A stretch of 64,000 nt of DNA from positions 248,001 through 312,000 of the forward strand of contig JAHBXQ010000001.1 in NCBI GenBank assembly GCA_019636345.1, given 5' to 3'. This document shows, piece after piece, positions 18,038 to 26,586 of this stretch (position 1 is the first letter of the stretch; the number at the start of each line of letters is the position of its first letter). The translations under genes were made by a program, and so were the position numbers. The stretch is from Pirellulales bacterium (GTDB lineage Bacteria > Planctomycetota > Planctomycetia > Pirellulales > Lacipirellulaceae). The notes under the pieces were generated by a model. That model was given only the letters and a program-made list of their open reading frames with translations, did not search any database and had not been told where the DNA came from.

Positions 18038-18838
18038 TCAGTACTCGACGCGCATCAACATCAGACCGTGGGCCGGGGCGGTTTGACCGGCGGCGCGGCG
18101 GTCGCGGGCGGCGATCGCTTCGGCCACCCACTGCGGCTCGCGACGGCCGCGGCCCACGTCGACCAGCGTGCCGGCGATCGTGCGGACCATGTGGTAGAGA
18201 AAGCCGTCGCCGGTGACGTCGACGGCGACCAGCCCCGGGGCCTCGTGCAGGGCGGCGTTCCAGACGGGGGGCGTCGCGTCCCCGGCGTCGGCGCCCTGCT
18301 CCCCTGCCCCGCTCACGCTCACGTTCAGAATCGTCCGTACGGTCGATTCGCGCGGGCTGCCGACCGATTGGAAGCTCGCGAAGTCCTGCTCGCCCAGCAG
18401 GTGCGCCGCGGCGGCGCGCATAGCGGACAGATCGAGCGCGCCCGGGATATGCCACGCAAACCCGCGGGCGAACAGCGGCCTCGTGCGCCCCTGGTACAGC
18501 GTGTAGCGATAGGTCTTCTGCCGCGCGTCGTGCGTGGCGTGAAAACCCTCGGGGGCGTGTTCGACCGTCAGCACCGCCATATCGGCGGGGAGCCGCGAGT
18601 TGAGAGCGTCGGCCAGCCGTTCGGCGGGAATCGTCGTCGGCGAGTCGATGCTGGCAACTTGCCCCGCAGCGTGAACTCCGGCGTCGGTGCGGCCCGCAGC
18701 GGCGAAGGTCGCATCCTCGCCGGTCGTTTCGCGCCACGCCCGCTCGAGCTCCCCCTGCACCGTCCGCCGTCCTGGTTGCCGCTGCCAGCCGCAGAACTCG
18801 GCGCCGTCGTAGGCCAGGGTCAGCTTGAACGAGGACAT
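18038..18838 (-). CDS. truA: tRNA pseudouridine synthase A
   Basis: TruA converts uridines 38-40 in the anticodon arm of many tRNAs to pseudouridine. 266 residues from the ATG at 18838, where the conserved start KLTLAYDGAEFCGWQRQPG begins; the open frame upstream is not conserved. The catalytic Asp lies in AAGRTDAGVHAAGQVAS, and the later FLYHMVRTIAGTLVDVGRG is also diagnostic. A short insertion around residues 175-190 (SGAGEQGADAGD) is encoded by one of the dispersed C-rich motifs (18299-18312). Single gene, with asd about 110 bases upstream on the same strand. Confidence 0.96.
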   Translation of the reverse strand: MSSFKLTLAYDGAEFCGWQRQPGRRTVQGELERAWRETTGEDATFAAAGRTDAGVHAAGQVASIDSPTTIPAERLADALNSRLPADMAVLTVEHAPEGFHATHDARQKTYRYTLYQGRTRPLFARGFAWHIPGALDLSAMRAAAAHLLGEQDFASFQSVGSPRESTVRTILNVSVSGAGEQGADAGDATPPVWNAALHEAPGLVAVDVTGDGFLYHMVRTIAGTLVDVGRGRREPQWVAEAIAARDRRAAGQTAPAHGLMLMRVEY

Positions 18839-18948
18839 CGACAAAAAACGAAAGCGAGATGTGCGATCGTTGATGGGAAGGACTGTCGCTTCCGCTCGCA
18901 TTCCAGCGTAGTCACGTCAACAATCCTGCATCAAACGTCCCGCTTCGC

Positions 18949-19962
18949 TCACACCCCCGCGGCCGTTCGCACCAGCAACTCGGCGATCTGGACCGCGTTG
19001 GTCGCGGCGCCTTTGCGTAGGTTGTCGCTCACGCACCAGAACGCCAAGCCGTTGTCGCAGGAAAGATCCTCGCGAATCCGGCCGACGAACACCGCGTCGT
19101 CGCCGTCGCACAGGCTGGGCATGGGGTAGGCCCCGGCCGCTAGATCGTCGATCAGCTTGATCCCCTCGGCCGCGGCGAACAGCTCGCGCGCCTCGGCGGC
19201 CGTGATCTTCTTTTCGGTCTCGACCAAAATGCTCTCGCTGTGGCAATTGACCACGGGGACGCGCACGCAAGTGGGGCAGACGCGAATCGTGTCGTCGCCG
19301 AAGATCTTGTGGGTCTCGTAGACCATCTTCATCTCTTCGCTTGTGTACCCCTGGTGCTTAGGCGAGCCGATCTGCGGGATGAGGTTGAACGCGATCGGGT
19401 GCTTGAAGGCTTGATAGTCGTACGAAGCCCCGTCGAGCGCCGCCCGGCTGCCGGCCGTGAGGTCCTCTTGTCCCTTGACCCCGGCGCCGCTGGTGGCCTG
19501 GTACGAGCTGACGATCACGCGGCGGATTCGTCCCGCGTCGTGCAGCGGTTTCATCGCCACGACCATCTGGGTCGTCGAGCAGTTGGGGCTGCTGATCACC
19601 CCTTGGTGCTTTTGCACGTCGTCGGGGTTGACCTCGGGGATCACCAGCGGCACGGTCGGATCCATGCGGAAGTGTCCGCTCTCGTCCACGACGACGCAGC
19701 CGGCCGCCTTGGCCCAGGGGACGAACTCGGCGGCCGTCTCGTCGGGAGTGCTGCCGATTGCCAAGTCGATTCCTTGAAACGCCTCGGGGGTCGCCTCGAC
19801 GACCTGATGCTCTTCCCCTTTGAACGTGATCGTCGTGCCGGCGGACCGTTTCGAGGCGAGGAACGTGATCTTCTTGTACGGGAAGTCGCGCTCCTCGAGC
19901 AGTTGACGAATGATGCGGCCCACGGCGCCAGTGGCGCCCACGATGGCGATCGAATCGAACAC
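18949..19962 (-). CDS. asd: Aspartate-semialdehyde dehydrogenase
   Basis: Asd reduces aspartyl-4-phosphate to aspartate semialdehyde with NADPH, a branch point to lysine/diaminopimelate, threonine and methionine. The 337-residue length is standard. The N-terminal Rossmann motif IAVVGATGAVG is present as SIAIVGATGAVGRII. The catalytic Cys is in SSPNCSTTQMVVAM, and the substrate/phosphate region shows SSYQATSGAG. The His region near residues 265-275 is also recognisable. Other lysine or threonine genes are not adjacent. Enough diaminopimelate pathway to consider peptidoglycan synthesis is implied but not shown. Confidence 0.97.
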   Translation of the reverse strand: MFDSIAIVGATGAVGRIIRQLLEERDFPYKKITFLASKRSAGTTITFKGEEHQVVEATPEAFQGIDLAIGSTPDETAAEFVPWAKAAGCVVVDESGHFRMDPTVPLVIPEVNPDDVQKHQGVISSPNCSTTQMVVAMKPLHDAGRIRRVIVSSYQATSGAGVKGQEDLTAGSRAALDGASYDYQAFKHPIAFNLIPQIGSPKHQGYTSEEMKMVYETHKIFGDDTIRVCPTCVRVPVVNCHSESILVETEKKITAAEARELFAAAEGIKLIDDLAAGAYPMPSLCDGDDAVFVGRIREDLSCDNGLAFWCVSDNLRKGAATNAVQIAELLVRTAAGV

Positions 19963-20188
19963 GGCCAGGGGTCTCCGAAATGGCGCCCCGCAAGGGGGCG
20001 CCGACGGCAGGACGCGGGCTTCGGCAGACAGTTGCGGCGGCCCGGCTTGGGTAAACCTCGCAGTATAGGCGACTCGCCGCGAAGGGACAATGTTCGCGCC
20101 GTCGCGGTCGACGCCCGAAAGGAGCTGCAGTGCCGCGGGGAGTTCCCGGTGCGAGCCCAGCCTGCTGCCTGCGACGGCGGCGGCCCTG

Positions 20189-23100
20189 CTACTTCGCCGG
20201 CTGGGAGTCGACCGGCGGCAGGGGGCGGACCGACACTGGCAAGACCAGCGTCTCGCCCCTCGGAGTCTTCTCGACGGGCCAATCGATCAGCGCCGCGGCG
20301 GCCCGAATTGTGTCTTCCTGCAGTTGCTGCGATTCGCGGCGCGAGATCCGCTCGACGGCCGGCGGCGGCAACGGCTCGCCAGGCGCGGCCTCGCTTCCCG
20401 GGAACGTCGGCGCCTCGGGCAACCGCGGCGCTGCGTCGTCGCCTCCGGCCGGCGCATCCCCGTCGGGAATCCCCAGAGCCTCGCCCGCCGAAATCTCCTC
20501 GGGCAGTTCCAGCCCCTCGACCGTCGCCACGTAGTCGCTCGGCCGACACTTAAGCCCCATCGCCACCTCGGGGCACAACAAATAGTTGCGCAGCGGCATG
20601 TTGTTTTCCACGCGCACGCCCGTCGGGTCGAGTTGCATGACCCCCAGATCGAATTCCAGGTTGAGCCGCTGCACTTCGTAATTGACCCATACGCTCAAGA
20701 AATCGTTCTGCACGTTCAGCAGATCGGAGAGCGACTGCACGAGGTCGCGGGCCGTCGTGTTGCTCAAGAGCTGCTCTTCGCCCGGCTTGGGGGGTTCCGA
20801 GAGCCGCAGTTGCGTCAGGTCGACCTGCGAGATCGCCACCAGCACGGCCGCCCGACGAAGCTCGAAGTTGATTTCGTTGAGTCGCGCTTGCCGCAACTCG
20901 TTGCGGAGTCCTTGCGCGATGCGATCGCGAAACTGGTAGTAGTTGCGCCGCGCCTGTTGGTACTCGATGAGCGACTGCCGGTAGACGTTCCGCTCGGCAA
21001 GCCGCGTGAGCGGGGCGTCGAACTGCACCCCGACCCGCAGCCGGCCATTGGTGTTGCGCAGGTTGAACGGGTTGTCTCCCACGTTGCCGATGTCGCCGTT
21101 GAACACGAGGTTCAATCCGCTCCGCAGGTCGTTGGCGTTGAAGTAGATCAACCGCCACGTGTCGACCAGTTGCATGCGGGCGTTCATCCAGTCGGGTCGG
21201 AACGCGGCGGCGATCTGCAAGGCCTCTTCCGAGTTGAGGTCGACCGGGTCGATCGTGATCGCGTCAAGCCGGGCGCCTGCTTGCACCAGCGACGCCTCGA
21301 GCAATTGCCCCGAGACGTTCGTCAGCGTCTCGACCAGCGGCGACAGCACTTCGGCCGCAGTCAAGTTGGGTCGCTCCCCGAGATCGTCGAGTCGCTGCCA
21401 TTCCGTTTCGAGCCGGCGGCGCAGTTCGGCGAACTCGCGGCGTCGCGACTCGGCCCGAGTTTCCAGAGCGGAGAAATCGAACAGCGCCGGGTCGAGCCGG
21501 GCGGCCTGCAGCTCGGGTCGGGCGGAGAGAGCCGCCAGTTCCTCTTTGCGTGCGGGGGCCGCGGCGTCGAACTTGGCGAAGTCGGCGTCGATCGCCGCCA
21601 AGCGTTCGCTGATCGCCGTCTCGGCGGCGAGCGCCGAGGCCAGCAAGGTTTCAAGCCGCGACTCGAAGTTGTCGGGCAACATCGCGAGCTCGTCGCCCTG
21701 CCGACCTGCGGCGGCGGCCTCGTCGCGGCGGCGATTCAGTTCGTCGCGCAACTCGCGCAGCTGCCCCAGCACCACGGTGACGTGCGCCTGAACAGTCTCC
21801 AGCTTGGGATCGAGCAGATTGAATTCGTTGAGAATGTCGTCGCTGATCTTGACCGGGATCTCCGGCGGGAGCCCTAGCGTCGAGACCTTGAACTCGTCGA
21901 GCGCCCCTTCGTACTGGTTTTCAGCGGTGAGCAACTGGCTCTGGGCGTTGTAGAGGGCTTGCCGCGCAAGATCGACCTGGAACCGATCGATGCGTCCCGC
22001 CTCGTAGGTGGCTTGCAGTTGGTCGACGCTGTCGTTGAGAGCGGCGACGTTGGCCCGTTGGTTGCGAATCTGCTGTGCCGATTGCAGCAGACCGAGATAG
22101 CCGCCGGCCGCGGCCGCGCCGGCGCCGCCGGTAAAGCCCTGGCCCGCCTGCCCTCCCCCGAACCCGCCGCCGAAGAAGCCGACGTTGCCGAAGCCGCCGC
22201 CGCCGACGCCGGCGAAGCCTTCCAACCCGCTGCCGCCGAAGAATCCGCCGCGGCGCGAGGGTCCCTGCCCCGGATCGCGTCCGACGGCGACGTTCATGTA
22301 GAACCCTTGCCGGAAGCGCTCCATGCTGCGGACGTTGCCCAGGAGCGCGCGCTCGGCGATCGTGAGCCGCTCCATGACGCGGGTTCGCCCTGCGCCGCGC
22401 AACAGCGGCTGCACGAGCGAGAAGTCCAACAGCGTCGTGCTGGCGTAGTCGTCGGGGCCGGCGAACTGCCACACGAGCGAGTTCGCCATGCCGGCCGCCA
22501 GCGTGCCGCCGGTCGTGTTGAGTTTCGACAGCCGCAGCCGATTCGCCGGCGAGAAGGGACTCACCTCGAACTGGCTCGATGAATTGCCCGTGCCGCTCCG
22601 AACCCGTCCGTCGGCTGTGTAAAAGATCTGCGACCCGCCGAAGAACTGCGTATCGAACCGGAATCGCTCGAAACTGACGTCGAGCGCCGACAGGTACAAG
22701 TCCTCCAATTCGTTTTGGTAGCGGGGCGATTCAAGCAGTCCCAATCGCACCGCCGTTTCCAAATCGAGTTCGACCTCGCCTCGGGAATTGCGCGGCAAAT
22801 GGGCCTGCCAGTCGGGATTGTCGACGAACGGCGTCTTGGGGAGCCGCTTCCACAGCTTCGAGCCCTTCTTGCAGTCGACGTACTCCATCAGCTTGTGAGC
22901 CGCGGGATCGTCGGGGGGTTGAGGCTCAAGGTCGGGATCGTAGGGATCCGCCATCCGCGAGCGCGGGTCGACGTCGATCCGCAGCGGTTCGGGATCGACG
23001 CACACGGCCGCGGCCTTGTGATCGATGATGCAGTTCGCTTCCGCGTCAGCCCGTCGGCGATAGTCCGAGGTCTTGCACCCCGGCGTCGCGAGCGCCACGG

Positions 23101-23218
23101 CCACGAGTCCCGCGACCGCGGTCCAACCGGCGCAGCGTCGCGCACGGGCGATCCGACCCGCCGCTAGCGTCGGCTGCAGAGACCGCCGCGACTGCGGCGG
23201 CGCAGGATGGTCGGACAT
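20189..23218 (-). CDS. Very large TolC-like outer-membrane efflux protein
   Basis: 1009 residues, more than twice the usual TolC length. The N-terminus has an Arg-rich leader, a hydrophobic helix and a Cys at about residue 48 (LATPGCKTSD), probably a lipoprotein signal though not a perfect lipobox. The C-terminal part carries the outer-membrane efflux signature: long helices with NLRNTNGRLRVGVQFDAPLT and RNVYRQSLIEYQQARRNYYQ. Two large insertions explain the size: a Gly/Phe-rich stretch (about 330-380, GGSGLEGFAGVGGGGFGN) and a long Glu/Arg/Ala coiled coil (about 485-680). It probably forms the outer-membrane channel of an efflux or secretion system, but no inner-membrane partner is nearby. 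The ATG at 23218 is chosen because the signal starts there. Confidence 0.85.
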   Translation of the reverse strand: MSDHPAPPQSRRSLQPTLAAGRIARARRCAGWTAVAGLVAVALATPGCKTSDYRRRADAEANCIIDHKAAAVCVDPEPLRIDVDPRSRMADPYDPDLEPQPPDDPAAHKLMEYVDCKKGSKLWKRLPKTPFVDNPDWQAHLPRNSRGEVELDLETAVRLGLLESPRYQNELEDLYLSALDVSFERFRFDTQFFGGSQIFYTADGRVRSGTGNSSSQFEVSPFSPANRLRLSKLNTTGGTLAAGMANSLVWQFAGPDDYASTTLLDFSLVQPLLRGAGRTRVMERLTIAERALLGNVRSMERFRQGFYMNVAVGRDPGQGPSRRGGFFGGSGLEGFAGVGGGGFGNVGFFGGGFGGGQAGQGFTGGAGAAAAGGYLGLLQSAQQIRNQRANVAALNDSVDQLQATYEAGRIDRFQVDLARQALYNAQSQLLTAENQYEGALDEFKVSTLGLPPEIPVKISDDILNEFNLLDPKLETVQAHVTVVLGQLRELRDELNRRRDEAAAAGRQGDELAMLPDNFESRLETLLASALAAETAISERLAAIDADFAKFDAAAPARKEELAALSARPELQAARLDPALFDFSALETRAESRRREFAELRRRLETEWQRLDDLGERPNLTAAEVLSPLVETLTNVSGQLLEASLVQAGARLDAITIDPVDLNSEEALQIAAAFRPDWMNARMQLVDTWRLIYFNANDLRSGLNLVFNGDIGNVGDNPFNLRNTNGRLRVGVQFDAPLTRLAERNVYRQSLIEYQQARRNYYQFRDRIAQGLRNELRQARLNEINFELRRAAVLVAISQVDLTQLRLSEPPKPGEEQLLSNTTARDLVQSLSDLLNVQNDFLSVWVNYEVQRLNLEFDLGVMQLDPTGVRVENNMPLRNYLLCPEVAMGLKCRPSDYVATVEGLELPEEISAGEALGIPDGDAPAGGDDAAPRLPEAPTFPGSEAAPGEPLPPPAVERISRRESQQLQEDTIRAAAALIDWPVEKTPRGETLVLPVSVRPLPPVDSQPAK

Positions 23219-23586
23219 GTCGGGCCGGGGGAAAAGACGTAAGGACAAGGGCGCCGCGCAGGCGGCTATGTCCAAATTCGGCACGTCGGCGGGCCCCCTT
23301 GAAGCGATCCGGGGGATTCACTCTCCTGCGCCGTTGGTCAGCCCACCGAAGCCCCTGCCAGCACTTTCCCGAAGCCCGCAGCCTCGCCAGTCTCACCCGC
23401 CTCCCGGGGCGAGTCCGATCGGATCGTCCGAGGCGGACATGGCGGGTTCCCGCGAGCGGCGATTCCCTGGCGGGCACGATGTATGCGCAACCGCTACAGG
23501 CTGCACCGCTCGACCGCACGACGGACAGGACGCGCGAAACCCTCCCCGAGGAGTCCGCCGAGACGGCCCCCCTCTCACGACGGGGT

Positions 23587-23614
23587 TTGACATACGCTAC
23601 GACCGACCTAGCTT
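23587..23614 (+). promoter_or_regulatory. Candidate sigma-70 promoter for the CheY-like gene
   Basis: TTGACA (23587-23592), 16 bases, then TAGCTT (23609-23614), about 85 bases before the receiver gene start. The -35 box is perfect and the -10 box is weak (three of six). The surrounding 480-base divergent region (23219-23698) otherwise shows nothing distinctive. Confidence 0.35.
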
Positions 23615-23698
23615 TCGGCAGACCAGGAATGTCAGCCGGAGCACTTGCCGCCGGCGCCAATAGGATTGAACCGCGATCTACGTGAGGAGCCCGCCGCC

Positions 23699-24061
23699 AT
23701 GAGCGCACGCGTGTTGGTTGCCGACGATTCGAGCACGATGCGGAAGATTATTCTGCGGTCGCTCAGCGCCGTGGGAGTTCCCACCGCCGTTGAGGCCGCT
23801 GACGGGGAAGAAGCGATCAAGCTGTTCAATCCCGGCGATTTCGACCTCGTGCTGACCGACTGGAACATGCCGGGCAAGAACGGCCTGGAAGTGATCCAAG
23901 AGATCCGCAAGCAGGATCCCAAGGTGCCGATCATCATGGTCACCACCGAAGCGGAGAAGTCGCGAGTGCTGGAGGCGATCCAGGCCGGAGTCTCCGATTA
24001 CCTGGTGAAGCCGTTCACCGCCGACACGCTCCGCGAGAAGCTCGAAAAGCACGGCTGCTGA
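23699..24061 (+). CDS. Single-domain response regulator (CheY-like)
   Basis: A 120-residue stand-alone receiver domain. The acidic pocket is VADDSS, the phospho-acceptor Asp is in LVLTDWNMPGKNG, the switch Thr in MVTTEAE and the Lys in DYLVKPF. There is no output domain, so it should act by binding a partner, as CheY does at the flagellar motor. No kinase is adjacent, so the partner is unknown. The ATG at 23699 is preceded by GTGAGGAG, a good ribosome-binding site that decides this start over the longer open frame. A hairpin follows the stop. Confidence 0.93.
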   Translation: MSARVLVADDSSTMRKIILRSLSAVGVPTAVEAADGEEAIKLFNPGDFDLVLTDWNMPGKNGLEVIQEIRKQDPKVPIIMVTTEAEKSRVLEAIQAGVSDYLVKPFTADTLREKLEKHGC

Positions 24062-24103
24062 AGCGCCGCGCTGCCGGCCTCTGCAGCCAACCTGCCGCAC
24101 ATC

Positions 24104-24141
24104 AGCAGGCGTCCCGCGCTCGCAAGCGCAGGGCGCCTGCT
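24104..24141. terminator. Long hairpin between convergent receiver and STN-domain genes
   Basis: Arms AGCAGGCGTCCCGCGCT (24104-24120) and AGCGCAGGGCGCCTGCT (24125-24141) pair over 17 bases with one wobble and one mismatch, loop CGCA. TGTCGTTTTC follows. It is placed 43 bases after the receiver stop and 20 bases before the convergent gene's stop, so it is probably a bidirectional terminator. Confidence 0.7.
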
Positions 24142-24161
24142 GTCGTTTTCGGGATTGGTGC

Positions 24162-25403
24162 TCAACGATCGCTTCGTTCCGCGGGACGGATCGTCAATCG
24201 ACCGGCGTGGATTTCGCCTTGCAGGCGGGCGTCGGCCAGCACGGCGTCGATGAGCTCTTGCTGCGTCGCTTGTTCGACCGTGCAAGAGACGCGCACCGCG
24301 CGGAGCGCCGTCGCCTGCTCTGGTTCCGTCCACTTGATGTGCAGGTTCATCTGCCGGACGAGTTGATCGAGCACGCTCCCCAGCGGCTGGTTCTCCAGCC
24401 GGAGCGAATAGCGTCGCTCGGCTGGGGCCGCAGCGGGGCGCGATGTTGAGGCTGCGGCTGATCCGGGAGCGCCCCGCAGCGCGGTCTTGAGCCGAGCGTG
24501 TCCGGCGGCCGTCGCGGCGACGCGAACGACGCTCCCCTGCCCTGCCCCGCCGCGCGGCACGACGGCCGCGAGCTCCGTCGCGACAAGTTCGGCGAGCGAC
24601 TCGTCGAATGCCGCGCGGTTGCGGGCTTGCACCGCGTACTCGCGCGTGACGCGGACCGGACGCTCCACGGGTCCGATCACGGGCCGACCCGCGCGATCCG
24701 CGGAGAGCGCCAACTCGAACCCGGCCAGCAGCAAGACCGCGCGATCGGCTGCGGCCAGGGGGGGCAGCTTTCCCGCGGCGAGCAAGTCGTGCGGCGCCAA
24801 TTCCGCCGTCGCCGGCGTCAGGCCCACAGGCGCGAGCCACTCGGTCGCCAGCGCCCGCGATTCCGAAAGTCGCGGCCAACTGACGGCGCGAGGCGTCAGC
24901 CACTGCTTGCGCACCGCGGCAGGCGCCCGTTGCAGATCGTCGCGCAGCCGGAGCGCAAGCGTGGCAATCTCGTCCGCGGCGCCAGGCGGACCAAAGCACA
25001 CGACGCCGTTCCACGCCGCCGCTTCGGACCCGGTTTCGCGAGCGATCAATTCCAGCGCTTCCGCAACGGACGTATCCGGCACGACGAGCGAGACGAGTCG
25101 CTGCCGATCGACGCGGCGGTCGATCCACAAGGGCGTGTGCGCCGTTTCGAGGGTCCGCTGGAGCACGATCTCCAACTGCTGATCGCGCCATGTTGCGGCG
25201 AACGGGCGCGCAAGGTTCGGCACTCCGCGGAGCGAGTCCTCGCTGCGCGCAACGGGGCGCCCGGCCGTCGCCAGTCCGGCCGCAACGACCGCCGCGCAGA
25301 CGGCAAGGCGGCGCGCGCGTAATTGCCGCCACGGGGGCGTCAAGCGAATGCTGGGCGGAATTCGGCGGAATTTCAAAATCGTTTGTATGATCCCGGCCCC
25401 CAA
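24162..25403 (-). CDS. Exported protein with secretin/TonB short N-terminal (STN)-like domain
   Basis: 413 residues. An Arg-rich N-terminus followed by RLAVCAAVVAAGLATAGRP looks like a signal peptide or anchor. The C-terminal ~85 residues (YSLRLENQPLGSVLDQLVRQ, then INLHIKW-like NLHIKWTEPEQ) match the STN fold found at the start of secretins and TonB receptors; here it stands alone at the C-terminus. The N-terminal part also contains a similar pattern (QLEIVLQRTLETAHTPLWID). It may therefore have two STN-like repeats, but no secretin pore. Part of the protein is encoded by a dispersed C-rich repeat (24532-24554). Role unknown; a periplasmic scaffold or sensor is possible. Confidence 0.65.
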   Translation of the reverse strand: MGAGIIQTILKFRRIPPSIRLTPPWRQLRARRLAVCAAVVAAGLATAGRPVARSEDSLRGVPNLARPFAATWRDQQLEIVLQRTLETAHTPLWIDRRVDRQRLVSLVVPDTSVAEALELIARETGSEAAAWNGVVCFGPPGAADEIATLALRLRDDLQRAPAAVRKQWLTPRAVSWPRLSESRALATEWLAPVGLTPATAELAPHDLLAAGKLPPLAAADRAVLLLAGFELALSADRAGRPVIGPVERPVRVTREYAVQARNRAAFDESLAELVATELAAVVPRGGAGQGSVVRVAATAAGHARLKTALRGAPGSAAASTSRPAAAPAERRYSLRLENQPLGSVLDQLVRQMNLHIKWTEPEQATALRAVRVSCTVEQATQQELIDAVLADARLQGEIHAGRLTIRPAERSDR

Positions 25404-25568
25404 TTACACTCAGGATTAGCCGTCAACCGCAACCGATCTCTTGCCGAACTGCAGACGCGTCGGCATCGCTCGATCGGCAACGCGAGGCCCGGCTTGCCGT
25501 GCGGCGAGACGTCTCGTCGCTTCCGCCACCCTTGCCGTCGTCCGGTCGACTACCACGAGCGCCTTCCC

Positions 25569-26234
25569 ATGCACGATCAACCGGCCTGGACGTCCCTGCT
25601 CGTCGATTATTACGAGCAGTATCTCATCGACCAAGACATGGCGGCGTTTCTCCGGCAGACGTCGGAGCGTTATTTCGTCGGCACGCTGGAACGATTGGCC
25701 CAAACCGGCGAGCGAGCCGCCCGTCGGGCCGCGGTGATTGCTCTCGGGCGGTTGGCCGATTACCGGTCCAACACCGTCGTCGGCCGTGCGTTGTGCGACT
25801 CGGACCGCGGCGTGCGGACCCTGGCCGAGAACGCGCTGGCGAAGTTGTGGCTGCGCGTCGGCACGGCCGCCCAGCAACGCCGGCTGACCGCCATTGCCGA
25901 GCAGCTCGACGACCAAGATTACGAACGGGCCGCGATGCTCGCAGGCAAGCTGATTCAGGACGCCCCGTGGATCGCTCACGCGTGGTTCCAGCGGGGGCAG
26001 GCGTACTTCAATCTTGCCCAGTACGACGCCGCGACGCGAGACTGTCACCAGGCGCTCGAGATCAACGCCTACCATTTCCGCGCGGCGGCCGCCATGGGAC
26101 AGGCCCGGCAACTGGCCGGCGATCTTGTCGCGGCGTTGGAATGCTACCGCCGGGCCTTGCGGATCAACCCGCAACTCGAGGATATCCGAGCCCGGATGAT
26201 CCAACTCCAACGGATGCTGAAAGAGCAGCAGTAA
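25569..26234 (+). CDS. HEAT-like/TPR repeat protein
   Basis: 221 residues. Residues 40-110 form paired helices of HEAT type (RAARRAAVIALGRLADYRS, then GVRTLAENALAKLWLR). Residues 120-215 form TPR units: PWIAHAWFQRGQAYFNLAQ, YDAATRDCHQALEINAYHF and AALECYRRALRINPQLED. Such proteins act as protein-binding scaffolds. No signal peptide or enzyme motif is seen. The ATG at 25569 starts the repeat-bearing region (MHDQPAWTSLLVDYYEQYL); the open frame upstream is Arg-rich and not protein-like. Its partner is not evident. Confidence 0.8.
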   Translation: MHDQPAWTSLLVDYYEQYLIDQDMAAFLRQTSERYFVGTLERLAQTGERAARRAAVIALGRLADYRSNTVVGRALCDSDRGVRTLAENALAKLWLRVGTAAQQRRLTAIAEQLDDQDYERAAMLAGKLIQDAPWIAHAWFQRGQAYFNLAQYDAATRDCHQALEINAYHFRAAAAMGQARQLAGDLVAALECYRRALRINPQLEDIRARMIQLQRMLKEQQ

Positions 26235-26586
26235 CCGGCCGCGGCGCACGCCTACGCTTTGCTGCCCGCGACGAAGGCCATGCTCGGGCTGCGGAGCCGG
26301 TCCTGAACTCGGACCTCTCCCTGTGCGCCTCTCAAGAAAGAGGCCCTTTCGACCGTGCCGCGCTTTGCACGCTCCAGGCGCTCGAGTCGCCGGAACCAGC
26401 ACTGAGTCTTCGGTTCAGTTGGCCAGCGGCAATGCCCGGTCGAAAGGGCACTGTCTGAAGCTTAGCCGAGACAGGCGTCCCGGGGCGAGCAAGCCGCGAA
26501 TTCGCCGAGGAATCGCTCGATCGAAACAAGGACGCACCGTTGCGGCAGCACTCGTCGCCGAATCGTCGGTCGCCCGTCCTCACTCG
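26235..26586. repeat. Intergenic region with a long-range inverted repeat
   Basis: This 352-base gap between convergent genes holds a small hairpin (GCCTCT 26327-26332 with AGAGGC 26339-26344, followed by CCTTTC), a possible terminator for the TPR gene. Overlapping it is a wider inverted repeat: CCCTTTCGACCGTGCCGC (26344-26361) against its gapped complement at 26426-26448. The two could form a large stem-loop. No gene is seen. Confidence 0.45.
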
